Shown piece after piece: positions 1-13,000 of a stretch of 64,000 nucleotides of DNA (its first letter is position 1; every line of letters starts with the position of its first letter). Source of the DNA: Rhodeus uyekii (taxonomy: Eukaryota > Chordata > Actinopteri > Cypriniformes > Acheilognathidae); contig JAWRVZ010000025.1 of assembly GCA_037043235.1 (NCBI GenBank), positions 4,750,001 to 4,814,000 of the forward strand, written 5' to 3'. The notes under the pieces were generated by a model. The model was not told where the DNA came from, did not search any database, and worked only from the letters and a program-made list of their open reading frames with translations. Made by a program: the position numbers and the translations under genes.

Positions 1-3000
1 AATTCTCGCAAAAGTTAAAGTGAATGTTTGATTTTCACAACCTTTATCAGGTTACACCCCAATGAAATTGAGAATTCTGGAACTGGAAGTCTGGTGGAAT
101 CTTGACAGTGCTTTTTGACCAGTTGAAACATAAGTTGCATTATTTGCACTATGATTTTAGCATATCTGGCAAGTTTGGTAGTGGTAGTTAATTGTTTGTT
201 TTGTCCCATCAGATGTCCATTATGTGTTTACTGTTGTCTGTCTTTTTCTACTACTCTATATTATTTGCCTCTGGATAGCCCTGACTTGTATCTGGCCTGC
301 ATATCTGAAGCTCTTCTGCTTGACTACACAGCGATAATCCCACATACAGCGAGTGCTATGTCTCTAAGCAAAAATAAATAAATATATCAATCAATAAAAA
401 GAAACTGAGCTCATGGAAATCAGACCTCATCATATTCTTCTCGCTTCACTCAGTAAGATTTGAACAGCAAGCCGTTTTTCTTAGATTGTCAATTAATTAA
501 TTCTGTGCTAATGGTAAAGGACCACCTCATGACCCTCTTCTCCACTGGGTTTCAAAGGCTCCTCTGCATCAAGGGATTATCAAGTAAAAGATGTCATTAA
601 AGAAGAAAAGAAAGAGCACATTACCCCTTCCCCCACCAAAAAATGGTAGCAAATGGACAGAGAGCTGCATAAGTGTCCTAAATGTATTCAGGGATTTTAT
701 CCCACTCCTCACAAACCGAAGCTCTTCTTGCTGTTTTTAATAAGACCTTTAAGGTTTTAAAGTGCAATGGCTTCAAACATGCTTTGGGCAATTCTTTCAG
801 GCTTTGTCTAGCTCCCCAGTGCCTCTTGAGCGTCTACTTTTTATATATTTCAAGAAAATGAAAAAATAACAAAGTTTTGCTGATTTAATAGAAGAATTGT
901 GACTGTATCTGATAAAGGTGATTCCATAATTTGATTCAGGAATGCGTTACCAATCCATGATTCCCCACTGATTTCTCTCACAGCAGTCACTCTATAAGTG
1001 AAGTAACATTGGGTAGCTTTAGATCATCATATTTTATTTTTGTCTTCATCTTGTATCTAGTTTGCAGGCTTATATTTATTTATTTTTTTTGTCACGCAGG
1101 GGATCAAATTAGTGGTCTCACCTGAAAATATTACAAATAAATTGCTATCATCATTCTACCCAATCATTTACGGGTTAAACCAGATTGTAGAAATTGGAAA
1201 TCTGAAAGAAATTATAATCGGCAGAAACAGAGTTTGCTAAAATGAACATTCCCATGTTTCGCAGTGCTCAGTGGGTGATTTATTCACACACAGTGTGAGT
1301 CAGGCTTCAAATGTTTTTCAGCCCATTTACTGTCAGCCAATGGCTTGTTACACTTCAAAAGGGGGTTGAGGCTCAGGGTTTCATTGTTTTGTGTGTAACC
1401 TCGCAATACAGTTTTCGTGAAATATTTCATTTTGTAACCTGTTGATGGAAACCTGTGGTGCTCAATGTTTTATTTTTTTATGAAGCTTGTTAGACTAGCC
1501 ACCGCTCACTAATGTAATCAACTTTAGCGCCATCTGCCGGACAGCCACTTTATTTGAATGGAAAGTCGAAAATTTAGATAAATGTAGATTACTTAATGAC
1601 AACGAAATCAACATTGACAGGTCTTGTTTTTTTATGAAACATTACAGAGATTTACAAGTAAATTATTTATCTGTTCTTTTCTTTTTTTATCAATGTGCCC
1701 TCATAATCTTTAATCAAAAACATAATTTCCTCCCCCTCTCAACATCTCTCTGATTATAAGTACATTAGTGTGTGAGGGCACATGGCAGGACAATAAAATC
1801 ACGCCTCCAGTAACCTGTCACTCTCGCGATATCGCAACATTAAGCAAATGACAACAATCCAGTCAGTTCCTTAGGACATTTTCAAGCACCACATTTTCCT
1901 CCTCAGATAAACCGCTCAACTCGTATATACGTTACAAACGGGAAGAAAAGCAAATCACAATTAAAGTTTCTTGTCGATATTTAAATATTTCCCCGCGATT
2001 GATGGAATTATCCTCCTTTACGTGTTTTTACTGTTATATGGCAGGGGGGCACAATTACGCATCTTTTGAAAGAGTAGAGACTTTCCGGGTCAAAGCAGGC
2101 AAAAAAAGGAGCAGAAACAAGGATAAAAACATTGCTAGTTCACGTTGTAGTATTGCAGATTTCTTTGCTTTCTATTTCAAATGTTGTTGTTTTTTAATGA
2201 AACTTACCCACATTGAACTGTTGGTTTAAAAAAAAATACATGCATGAAACTAGAAATAAAAAAACAAAATTATTGTTTGTTTAAAAATAGAGGCTCTGTT
2301 CTTTCAACATTACATGTTCAGATATTTAGACACACATAAAAAATCTGGGGGCCATGAAATTATGAAAAATCCTGGAAGTGGCTGGCAAATAAAAACATAA
2401 CATTTAAAAAAAAGCTGACAGGGAAAGAGTTAATGTCTTTGAACCCATATGCTACTGCACTGAAAAAGTTGACAAAACTCACTTTATCAGATAAATGGAT
2501 TTAATACGGAATTTCTCCAAGCAAATAATACAATACATTTATGATTCATCTTTAACTCAATGCAACTGGCACCAACTTGAGTCTCTCAGTTATCGATTGT
2601 AATAAATAAGCTTGGACAACTCCAGAATTAATATCATTGTAATTTTGTTGCAGTGTTCATCTTGTTCCTGATTTGTACGCACAGTAGATTCAGCAATAAA
2701 GGCAATGTGTTGAATTTGTCCCACAACAACCAAACAGTTTGCACTCTAATCTATTAAGCTTCTCATAAACAAGTCTTACTTATGTGAATCTGCATTTAGG
2801 TTGATCTCCATGGCATTTTTTTTTCACGCTGCAAATATTACACGCTGTCCCAGTTCAATGACCCATTTAGTTATGTGCCTTCCTACCTTTGCATGCTTTT
2901 TGACACAAGTGACTCTAGTCTGGCATCCAGGGAGAGAGAGAAAAAGCACAGTGCTGCCCCTAAATCACCATCATGTCTCATCTTTTCATTTCCACTGGTG

Positions 3001-6000
3001 ATCACCATAGCTGATTTATCGTACTGTCTTGCTTACTCTGTTTTATGAAGAATAAGGCTACCCTGTGACATAAGTAGGACAGAGTTGACCGTCTGCACTC
3101 GTTCAGGAAATAATGTCATTTTCACCTCCCCAGCAACAAGCACAAAGTAATTTTGCTTTCACACCCCTATTAGCAATCAGAGTCACAAAATGCGCTGTCC
3201 TTAGTGAATTAAAATGTAAAAGCAGAGTGCAAATAAAGCACTCTGTGATTTCCAGTCCATTACTTTAGAGGAAAGAAGAAGAAAAAGTTACAAAAGGCCA
3301 AAAGAACTCGGAAAAGGAGAGATAATTGGACCATCTTTGCATATTGCTGTGAGAATGTGAATGTCTCTGTGTCTCTAAGCATTGGAATCACATTAACTAC
3401 TACATATATGCAAGACATGTACTAATCCCTTTTACTTTATCTCTGTTTGTTTTGGCTAGCTCATTTTTCTCCAGGGAATGCATCAACCCTGATAAGGACA
3501 TCATTTTCATACAGGCCAATCTGTTCAACAAGCAAGCCGCCCACACATACGCCCACACAGTTCTTAGTACTATTAGTGCCATGTCATAGGCAAGTTTGAG
3601 CTTGTCAGCAAAGGTGTGTGTAAGAGGGAACGTTAAAGCTCTATAGAGGAGGAGGTGGTGGAGGAGGAATGTCATAATGTCCCTCATCACATGGGCAAAG
3701 GAAGTCCCTTTGTAAATTTAATATTTCATGTTGTGCATCAGGAAGACAGGGCTTTTCACAGTCAGCCACATCAACATTTTATGTATAATTATGTTGATTA
3801 TTGACTAAATAAAAGTTTTTTACTTTTTGCATGTTTGCTGGGATAATTTATCAAATGGATTATGAATTTATGCATGCTGAAAATTAAATTGAGTACACTT
3901 TTATTGTTAGCAAAAGCGCATAATGCAAACTTATAAAGCGAACTTTGTGAGAAATCGGTTCTGTTCAACCTTAATTGTCAGACTGAGGTTCGGTACTTGT
4001 TTCATTATCAAAACAATGATAGATAAGTATGCATGTATGTGTATATATTTGTGTGTGTATTTGCATGTATAGATATTCAGGGTTTGTTAGATGACAAACA
4101 ACATTCTAACTAGACTAGATGATAAAACGTTATAAATAATTATAAAAATGTATTTATGCAAAATTATTTATGCATCACATACAGAGAACTATTATTACAG
4201 TTTAAAATGTAACTGTTTTTTTCCTGTGATTTGAAAAGCAGAATTTTCAGCAGCCACTACTCCAGTCTTCAATGTCACATGGTTCTTCAGAAATCATTAT
4301 GACACAATCATGGTGATTTGGTGTTCATGAAAATATGATTATTAATGTGCTGTATTTTTATCATTTATGTGCTATTTGATTATTTTCAGAATTCTCTAAT
4401 GAATGGGCATTCAAAAGAACTGCATTTATTTGATATTTACAGATATAAATTTCACTTTAGATTGTGGAGAGATAAAGCAGTAAGGCATGATGAAAGTCAA
4501 AAATGCTTTTCTAATAAGAGCAAAAGCAACCAGGTTTATTGCATTGAGAAACTGGACGTCATCAGATATAAGTCACATTGTGAACGACCAGAAATAAAAT
4601 GGAGGTTTCATGATATCTTAAAGGAAACTGTATGTAGCTATAAGACACATTTTATCCTCCTTTTATAAATTGATAACCTACCTCTGCCAGAGAACTTGTC
4701 TGAGTCTTTAGGAATTTGAGCAGGTCGTTCAGCGGGATTTGAAGACAAATGAGGAGTACAAAATCAATACAATACAATACAGTGATTTCAATTATTTCTG
4801 ATACCAAGTGGTAGAAAGAGCAATGGTGTTACTGCTTGTTCTACACCTCTATAATTGGATTAACTGTGTGTTTGTATTTAACTGTGCATTAATACTATTT
4901 GAATAACCAGTATCTACCAGTATCTTGTTTGATTATCAGTCCAGAAGTTCTGGGTCAGTGGCGTCTCAGTGACTCATGTGGCATGATGTAATGGGCCTAC
5001 TTCTGGCAATGCGTGTAAATGTAAAATCACTCTTCAAATATTTTCTCCTCAGAACCAGAAGGAAGTCAGGCTTATATTATTTGGCTAACAAGATCAGTCA
5101 GACCAGAGCAATTACAGTCTAATGTCCCTTAAGCAGGAAATAATTCTAATTATTTTAATGCTTATAGGACACTAATGGTGTTCTGGAGAGCCTGTTGGAT
5201 CTGCATGGTGGATAGCCAGATAGACTGTACATTTGTGGGGATAGAGGCTGGATTGTGTATGAGAAAAGCACAGTTGTGGTTTAAAAGATTAACTTTTATC
5301 AGTCTGATTTCCTTTGTAGGCTGCAGTATTTTGTTTGTAAGTGTCTCAATGCTGAGTGTTCTATTAAAAAGACAAATTTGATTTAGGTGGCAATACACCC
5401 GTGTATTTTCTGTTAAGAATATAACCACATTTGTATATTAAACAAGTATGTATGCTTTGTTTTAATATGTTAACATTTAATATGTTTTAAAAAACTGAAT
5501 CGTTTGTGAGGTCACTTACATTATAAGCTAACACGATATCGCCCCCTAGTGGTTACAGAAGTTTTAGCTTTAATGGTGGCAGCGGCAGAAATTAACATGA
5601 TGTTGTTATTATTATTACTATTAACGGGCAATATTTGCTCCCTGCAACTAATGGCGAGAACTATTTATTTAATTTCAAAACACAGTATGACATTACGATT
5701 TTAAATAGCTTTTATTTTATAAAATATATATACCTATATATATTAGCTGAATTTTCCATACTTCAGTCTTCAGAGTTACATGATCCTTCAGAAATCATTG
5801 TAATATGTTGATTTGGTGCTCAAGAAACGAATCTTCTTCTTCTTAACAATAAAAATAATAATAATAAGAAGACTTCAATTATGTACAGTATTTGTTAGTT
5901 GTTTAGTTTGAAGGCATGTTTAAAAAGAGTGACCGCCATATAACAAATAGATAATCTGCCAAAAATACCTACAATAAACACCCACATAGGCTTCAACTAA

Positions 6001-6400
6001 ATGACTGAGTCTAAAAACTAAAACTAATAATTCAATGATTGCGTCTGCAGAGGAAAACTTCTCAAAGACGATATGGAACAGCTTCTCACTAGAGGGCGCT
6101 AAAGCGAACAACAACAAACCGTTAGAAACGTAATGATATTCTAAAGTTTTCTGTTGTTTACATTTTCTTTAGTCGAATAACGTTTATGATATCGTATGCA
6201 TGTTTTAAATAAATTTATTTTTTCTTTTAAGTATGCCATAAAAGCATTTTTAAAGACTACCCTTGAAATCTGTAACACTTCAAACTTACAAAATTGAAAG
6301 TTGAACACACCTCACCGGTATCATTTTCACCATCATGGCAGAAATGCCTTAAACAAATAGTATGAGCTTGCAGGCAGCACAAACCGTAAACACGAGAATC
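1..6400. other. Intergenic, no gene recognised
   Basis: AT-rich non-coding sequence. Open frames here are under 110 codons and none resembles a protein family I know. Diverged, reverse-oriented pieces of the high-copy repeat lie at about 4240-4330 and 5750-5840 (shared core 'acatgatccttcagaaatcat'-like). Three CTCF-like cores occur at 1526-1540, 5541-5553 and 6087-6100. No RNA gene was seen. Confidence 0.6.
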
Positions 6401-7034
6401 AAGTGCTTCAACTTCTCTGCACTCGACTCCTCCCAGAGTCTGTATGATTGACAGCTGTTTCGAAGACTTTCGGATGCTTACAGAAAAGTGAGAAGGAGGG
6501 ACTCTGATTTTGAGATCACATGCTGGAGTTCTTTCACACGCCAGAAAGAAGAGGAGGAGACAGAGCTCATAGTCCCAGAAATGCTCCTGTTTCAGCTCAA
6601 AGGATCCCTGATTGGCTGCCTGGCTCTTTGCTATGAAACAGCCCACTTCCTTTACAACCCAGCAGTTGTATTTTAACCTCTATGGCCCTGTGCAAGATTC
6701 TTCCACACACCATGTGATTGTTTGTTCGAGCTTGTCTAAGCTTTTGCGGCCTTGACAAGCTCCTTATCAGCTTGCTTCCCCACTCATACTGGAATAGTCT
6801 GGAATGCCGCAGCTGGATCCAGCGATAACACTCTTTGGGAGGTTTGGGAGCTGCACACTACACAGTTTCCCGTGACAGCAGAGGAGACGCATGTAGAAAG
6901 CAGAGAGGAAGAAGTCACACAGGACAGGTGTTGATATCTGTAGAATACAAAAGCAGCTTGATTTGAATGTGCATTTTTCTCTCTATAATGTTTTCCTACT
7001 AACTTTGCCACTTTGTTGTGCTCAGTAGCTGGAT
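6400..7034 (+). promoter_or_regulatory. Putative 5' region of the mthfd1-like gene
   Basis: This is the sequence just upstream of the first coding exon. A good 3' splice site (branch-like 'ctaac', pyrimidine tract, 'ctcag') ends at 7025. This suggests that the coding exon opens at 7026 with 'tagctggat' before ATG 7035, and that a noncoding first exon lies upstream; a possible donor 'acag|gtgttg' is near 6928. A Pbx/Meis composite TGATTGACAG is at 6444-6453. No TATA box stands out. The extent of the promoter is inferred, not seen. Confidence 0.35.
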
Positions 7035-10000
7035 ATGTTTTCCCTCACTGCCTCTGTGTTCAGACGAGGAGCTTTGAGGTTCCGGGACAGCCAGTGCACC
7101 ATAGCAACCATTGTGTCTGGAAACAAGACCTCGCAGTAAGTTTCTGTGTTTGAGGGGTCCTTCGGATGTAGGTGTCAGATAGATCAGGGCGCTTCAATCT
7201 TTTTCAGGCCAGGGACCCCCTTTTTTGGACATAGAAATGTTACATGTTGAGGGTTACATTTTAAGCCTGGCCATATTCTCTTCATTTAATAATTGAATTA
7301 CAGAACTATATTAATATTGAGTCATTTAATCATCAAATAGATTATTTATAGATATATTTTTGGTCAAATAAAATGCAAGGATGCATTCAACTGTTGAAAC
7401 CGTTAATACACAACAATCATATTTCAAATAAATTGTTCATCAAGAATCCTGAAAAAAATGAAAAACTTTCTACAAATATATTTTTTTATGTTTCTTTTCA
7501 CATTATAATGATTTTGGAAGGATCATGTAGTACTGAAGACTGAAGTAATGATACATGTTGTATTGCTGTCACAGGAATGAATTACATTTTTAAAATATAT
7601 TAAAATAGAAAACTTATTTTAAAATATGACTGTTCTTGCTGTGTTTTTTAACAAATAAATGTGACCTTGATGAGACTTCTGTCAAAAACATAAAAAAACT
7701 AAATTTAATTTACAAGATTATGTTTTAATTCTGCTTATTACACTTTTTGAGAGACATTTAGGTGAAGTTCAGCTTCTTAAGATTGCAGCTTAAAATAATG
7801 CTTTTAATGTATATTTTGACTTTATTATTTGTGCAATACATTGATTAAGAAATGTATTCAATTTTATTTAAATGCCTTTCTTCTCTCTATGTCCAGACAG
7901 GTGAAGGAGAGACTGAAGAAGGAGGTAGCAGAGATGAAGACTCAGTTCTCAGGCTTTAGGCCAGGCCTGGTTGTTCTGCAGGTCATTCTGACATCTTGCT
8001 CATTATTTTGACCCATATAACTGTCAGGATTTGATTCAGTTTGTCTGTGTTCACTCTCTGTTTATGTTCTTTCAGTTTCCCCATGTGCTTCCTAGTTGTC
8101 ATCCAACATATTGCTGTGTCTCGTTTATCTGATCAGTCCCCTGTGTATTTATACCCTGTGTTCTCCCTCATTCTTCGTCCGTTCTCGTCCATGTTAAGTT
8201 GTGTTTTGTTATCTCCTTAGTCGCCCGAGTTTTGTGATTAAAAGACTGTTTTCATTTATTTCCTTCATCTTCGTGCTGTTTCCACACACGCAATCATGAC
8301 AATAATACACCTTGTGGTGAATGCTAGCTGTATAATTTCATCTCTTTTAATATTCTGACTCATATTTCTTCTTTTTCTCTCACTCTGCTCCAGATGGTCA
8401 TTTGGTAATGTGCCATTTTCTTCTCTCTCATGGTTGTGGGTGTTTTGTTAAAATAGATAATCTCCCTATGGCTTCATGGTCATGTGTTAATAAATGCAAA
8501 AGTGTGCAACGTGAAAGAAAAGGTGTGTTAGTTTAAGGTCACTGGGATAAGATAACATTGATATGATGTGTGACACATGTCTTGGTTCATAATAACCTCA
8601 CTGATTATACGGTGTTGTTTTGCTGTTCTTTTAAATATTTTGGTATTTTTTGATAAATGTATTTGTTCATAACATAATCAAAACTGGATTAAAAGAAATG
8701 CATTTAAATTTCAGTTGAAAAAATCATATTATTTATAAAAAATGAATGTACAAAATAGTTTATAATATTTAAATATTTTTGACTTGTATTTTTATATTCA
8801 TATAATAAACAACTATAGAATATTAAGCATAAATTGATGAAAAAAATCCCAGAAATATTAAAATATTCAGATAATACAGCATATTTTTATAAATGTTTTA
8901 TTTTTTACCAGCATTGTGTGAGATCATAGATATGTATTAGATCAGTGAGTTTGCTGATTCTGTTTTTCTGGATGCAAACGTAAAAAACACCAAAGTGTTA
9001 GACTAACAATTTATCATTTATAAAAATATCAGATCAATTTCATATTTTACTGCCTCTGCACACTCTCATGTAGCCTGTGGTTTGTTCTAGGTTGGGGACA
9101 GAGATGACTCAAACCTTTACATCAGCATGAAGCTCAAGGCAGCGGCTGAGGTTCAGTGAGCTGATTTAATAAGCAGAAATCATGTTTATCATAAACCTCT
9201 CGCTGACACTGTCTCTCTCCCTTACATAGATTGGAATCAATGCAAACCACATTAGGCTTCCCGAAACAGCCACGGAAGATGAAGTAAGAGAAATAGCAAC
9301 AATAACAAATGTGTGATTCACCTTGTCTTGTTCTCTATCCTTTCTCCTTTCATATATACATGCAGCTTTGCTCACAATTGATTATAATGAACATTTGAGA
9401 TGTGGGAAGCAACTTTGAACCATGCAGATCAATCTTCTTTTGATCATCGGTTGGAATCGATCAATAGCACACTAATCTATTAATAAATTGTGGCACACAG
9501 CAAATTAAAGTTTGTTTTGTGAGAAGTCTGAAGGCTGATCCCCACTGATTTTAGGTCCTAAAAAGCATAGTTGCTGTGAATGAGAACCCAGCGGTTCATG
9601 GTCTCATCGTTCAACTACCTCTTGACTCCATCAACCCAATAAACACAGAGAAAGTGACCAATGCTGTGGCCCCAGAAAAAGATGTTGATGGGTAGGTGAA
9701 GTCTGTTGTTGCTGTTTTTCAAGAAAGATACGGTGCAGTACTCAAACTGACATGCTTAAAATATATGTTTGAGGAGCACAGAGTATAGGAGAAATAGTGA
9801 ATTGTATTCTATCTACAGTATATTCTATCAAATAACTGGAATAGAAACTCAAAGCTCAACACAAGCTAAAATTGTTTTTTTCCCATCGTTTCAGTCTGCT
9901 AGTTCTAGTTTCCAGGTCTAATCACTCTGTTTTGCTCTCTAATCTGTGTTTTGCACCCAAAGTCAGAGAGCGTTATTCATTTGTAGATGTATGTGAATAT

Positions 10001-13000
10001 TGGCCATTTATTTTCCTCATTTCAAATGGGTTATCGAAGTAAATGTAATTTTGAGAGGAACAAATCTGCACAAATAAGCAATATTCACCTGCAGGTTGTT
10101 TACACATCCTCAGGATAGATTCATCAGCTTCAAGCATAAATCAATTTTTATTGTATGTTCCTCTCAGTGTCAATAATGTTTAAAAAATATAGTTAAAATC
10201 AAAAACGCAGCAAATAGTCATGCCTACTTGATATAAATTATTAGGAAAACTTCCTTAATGCATAGCACATTTAAAAACAAACCACAGAATATTGTATCTA
10301 CTGTATATTATTTGATCTGTCTTCCTTCCAGCTTGACCAGTATAAATGCAGGAAAGCTGTCTCGTGGAGACCTGGGTGACTGTTTCATCCCTTGCACTCC
10401 TAATGGCTGTATGGAGCTAATCAGTCAGACAGGTGGGTGGAAACCTTGTGAACCTCTTCCTATGAGCTCTACCTCTCATCAGTCAGAATCATAGCATGAT
10501 TGTCTTAGAGGCCTTCATACTACACCACAATGAGTGTGCAGAGTCATTGGATAGGTGTGAAATCTATATATACACACACACAGAGAGAAATGCAGTTAAT
10601 GACTGGGTGGTGAAATGAGCTGTCACCCTAAGGAAAGTAAAGAAGCCTCCAGAACAATTTTTTTCCCTGCAGCACGTCTAGGTGAGTCAGAAAGGAGCTC
10701 GATCCAAAACCTAGTGAGCTTCCTTATTATCTACTGCCTACACGGACAGTATCTGTAATAAGCTTAGAAATACACCAAGAATATTACGTAAAATATTCCA
10801 TTTGTATTATACAGCTCTTTTTTTGGTGTTTTGTTGTCTTTAATAAAATATACACCACTGTTCAAAAGTTTGGGGTTGATACAAATTTTTTGTATTTTAA
10901 AAAGAATGGTTTAATCCTAAACGAGGCTGCATTTACTTAATCAAAAATACAGAAATGTGATCATTTTATTTCAAGTTAAAATAGCCATTTTCTATTTGAA
11001 TTGATTTTGGAATGTAATTTATTGAATGTATGTTTTGTAATTTATTTTAAATGGAATTTTCAGTCTTCAGTGTCACATGATCCTTCAGAAATGTCTCTTT
11101 TATGCATATTTTTTTTGCTGACATTTCTTATTAGTATCAACATTGAAAACAGGTGTGCTGCTTCATACTTTAAGTGGAAACCATCATGTATTTCAGTATT
11201 TTTTGATAAGTATAAAGTAAAAAATGATCAATATTAATTTGAAATTTTGTAACCATGTTGCATGTTGTACTGTCACTTAATTAATGGAAAAAAACGTACT
11301 GACCTCAAACCATTTGAACGGTTGTCTACATTTGTTTGTGCAACTAATATTTCTATTACCTTGTCGACCATGCTGGTTTTTTATAAAAACGCTGAACATA
11401 TTACAATGAATTCTGCCTACTTCAAAAAGGATTACATGTGTTTCTGCTTTGCTATTGGTCTCAAACAAGGTAGAAAATTAAGATAAGAGATTTTAGAGTT
11501 TTCACAAAATGCTGCCGCTCTATGCAGCTCACTAGCAAGTGTGATTTATGTGTGCAGGTGTGAGTGTGATGGGAAAGAATGCTGTCGTGATCGGCCGCAG
11601 TAAGATCGTTGGAGCTCCAATGCACGATCTGCTCTTGTGGAACCACGCCACAGTGACCACCTGTCATTCAAAGACCCTCGATCTCGCTGAACAGGTTGGG
11701 ATTATCTGTTTCTCTCACACTCTATTTTTTATCACTTTTCCCATTACATTCTAGATCATCTAGATTTTACATCAATGAAGAGCTCATTGTGAGAAATGTG
11801 AGATGTATTTATTGTTTGCTTTACCATTGTTGAGTATAGACCTTGACCTGGCATGTAGTTTGGTGTAATGAATGGAGTGTTGGAGTGAATTACTTTCAGT
11901 GTCTTGTTTTCTTTAGGTGGGTAGAGCAGATATCTTGGTTGTGGGTGCTGGCAGAGCTGAGATGGTGAAAGGAGAGTGGGTGAAGGAGGGGGCGGTGGTC
12001 ATAGACTGCGGTATCAATCATATACCAGGTCTCTCTGCTTGACTGCATCTACTTGTTTAAAGTATTTATGGAATATTAAATAGCTGCTGGTTTTTGTTTA
12101 ACTTTAACTCGCACACAGACCGCAGTAAAGCCAGTGGGAAACGTGTGGTGGGGGATGTGCACTACCCCTCAGCTAAAGAACGAGCTGGATACATCACACC
12201 AGTGCCTGGTGGTGTCGGACCCATGACTGTAGCTATGCTGATGAAGGTATCATTTCAGGAACAAATTAGTCTGTTTAACCTATTTTTAAACGGAGCAACA
12301 ATTACTACAGGCAAATTAATTCAATAAGATGTAGGCCTACTCTGGACTTTCCCAAACAAATGCAAAGACTTGAGAGATTTTTGGCGAGAGTATTTACTGC
12401 ATTTAATGGAACCGACTTGCAAAATCTGTGTACATTTAATCATGAAAAACCTGTCACTTTGAGTAATTTTATTTCATGCTCACTATCTAAAATCAGTGGA
12501 AAGGTTGAACTGCTTTCCTTGAAGATTTACTTTCTGAACTGCTCAACAGTATTAACTGTCACAAATTAAAAGTTTATATTGGTCTTAGTTGAAACTTATG
12601 GAGCCCATAAGGGGACATGGTGGAGGGAAAACTATGAGATTGGAGGAAAAATTATATGTTTTTGTGTTCTCACGCAAATGTTTTGCATTCCCCCGAGAAC
12701 CTTTGTGCATTCGCTCACAAAATGTTTCAACCCCCCTGATAAATTTAGTTTGTTCGCAAAACCTTTTGTGCTCCCTCACAAAAATGTTGTGTTCTGAAGC
12801 GAATGCAAAGTTTTTCAGAGAGTGCAAAACATTTGCAAGAACATTGTAAAAAAATTTCCTGAAATCTCATATTTTTTTCTTCACAATGTCCGTTTTGGGG
12901 CTATCATTAGAGATATTAAAGATGTGTCATTCTTAAAATTCCCTTAATAGAATAGAAATAGAAATAACCTTAAAAAAGACTAAAAATTAAAAGTGAATTT

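Noticed and set aside
12579..12849. Overlapping open frames on both strands
   Set aside because: They arise from a low-complexity repeat and have no protein-like features.
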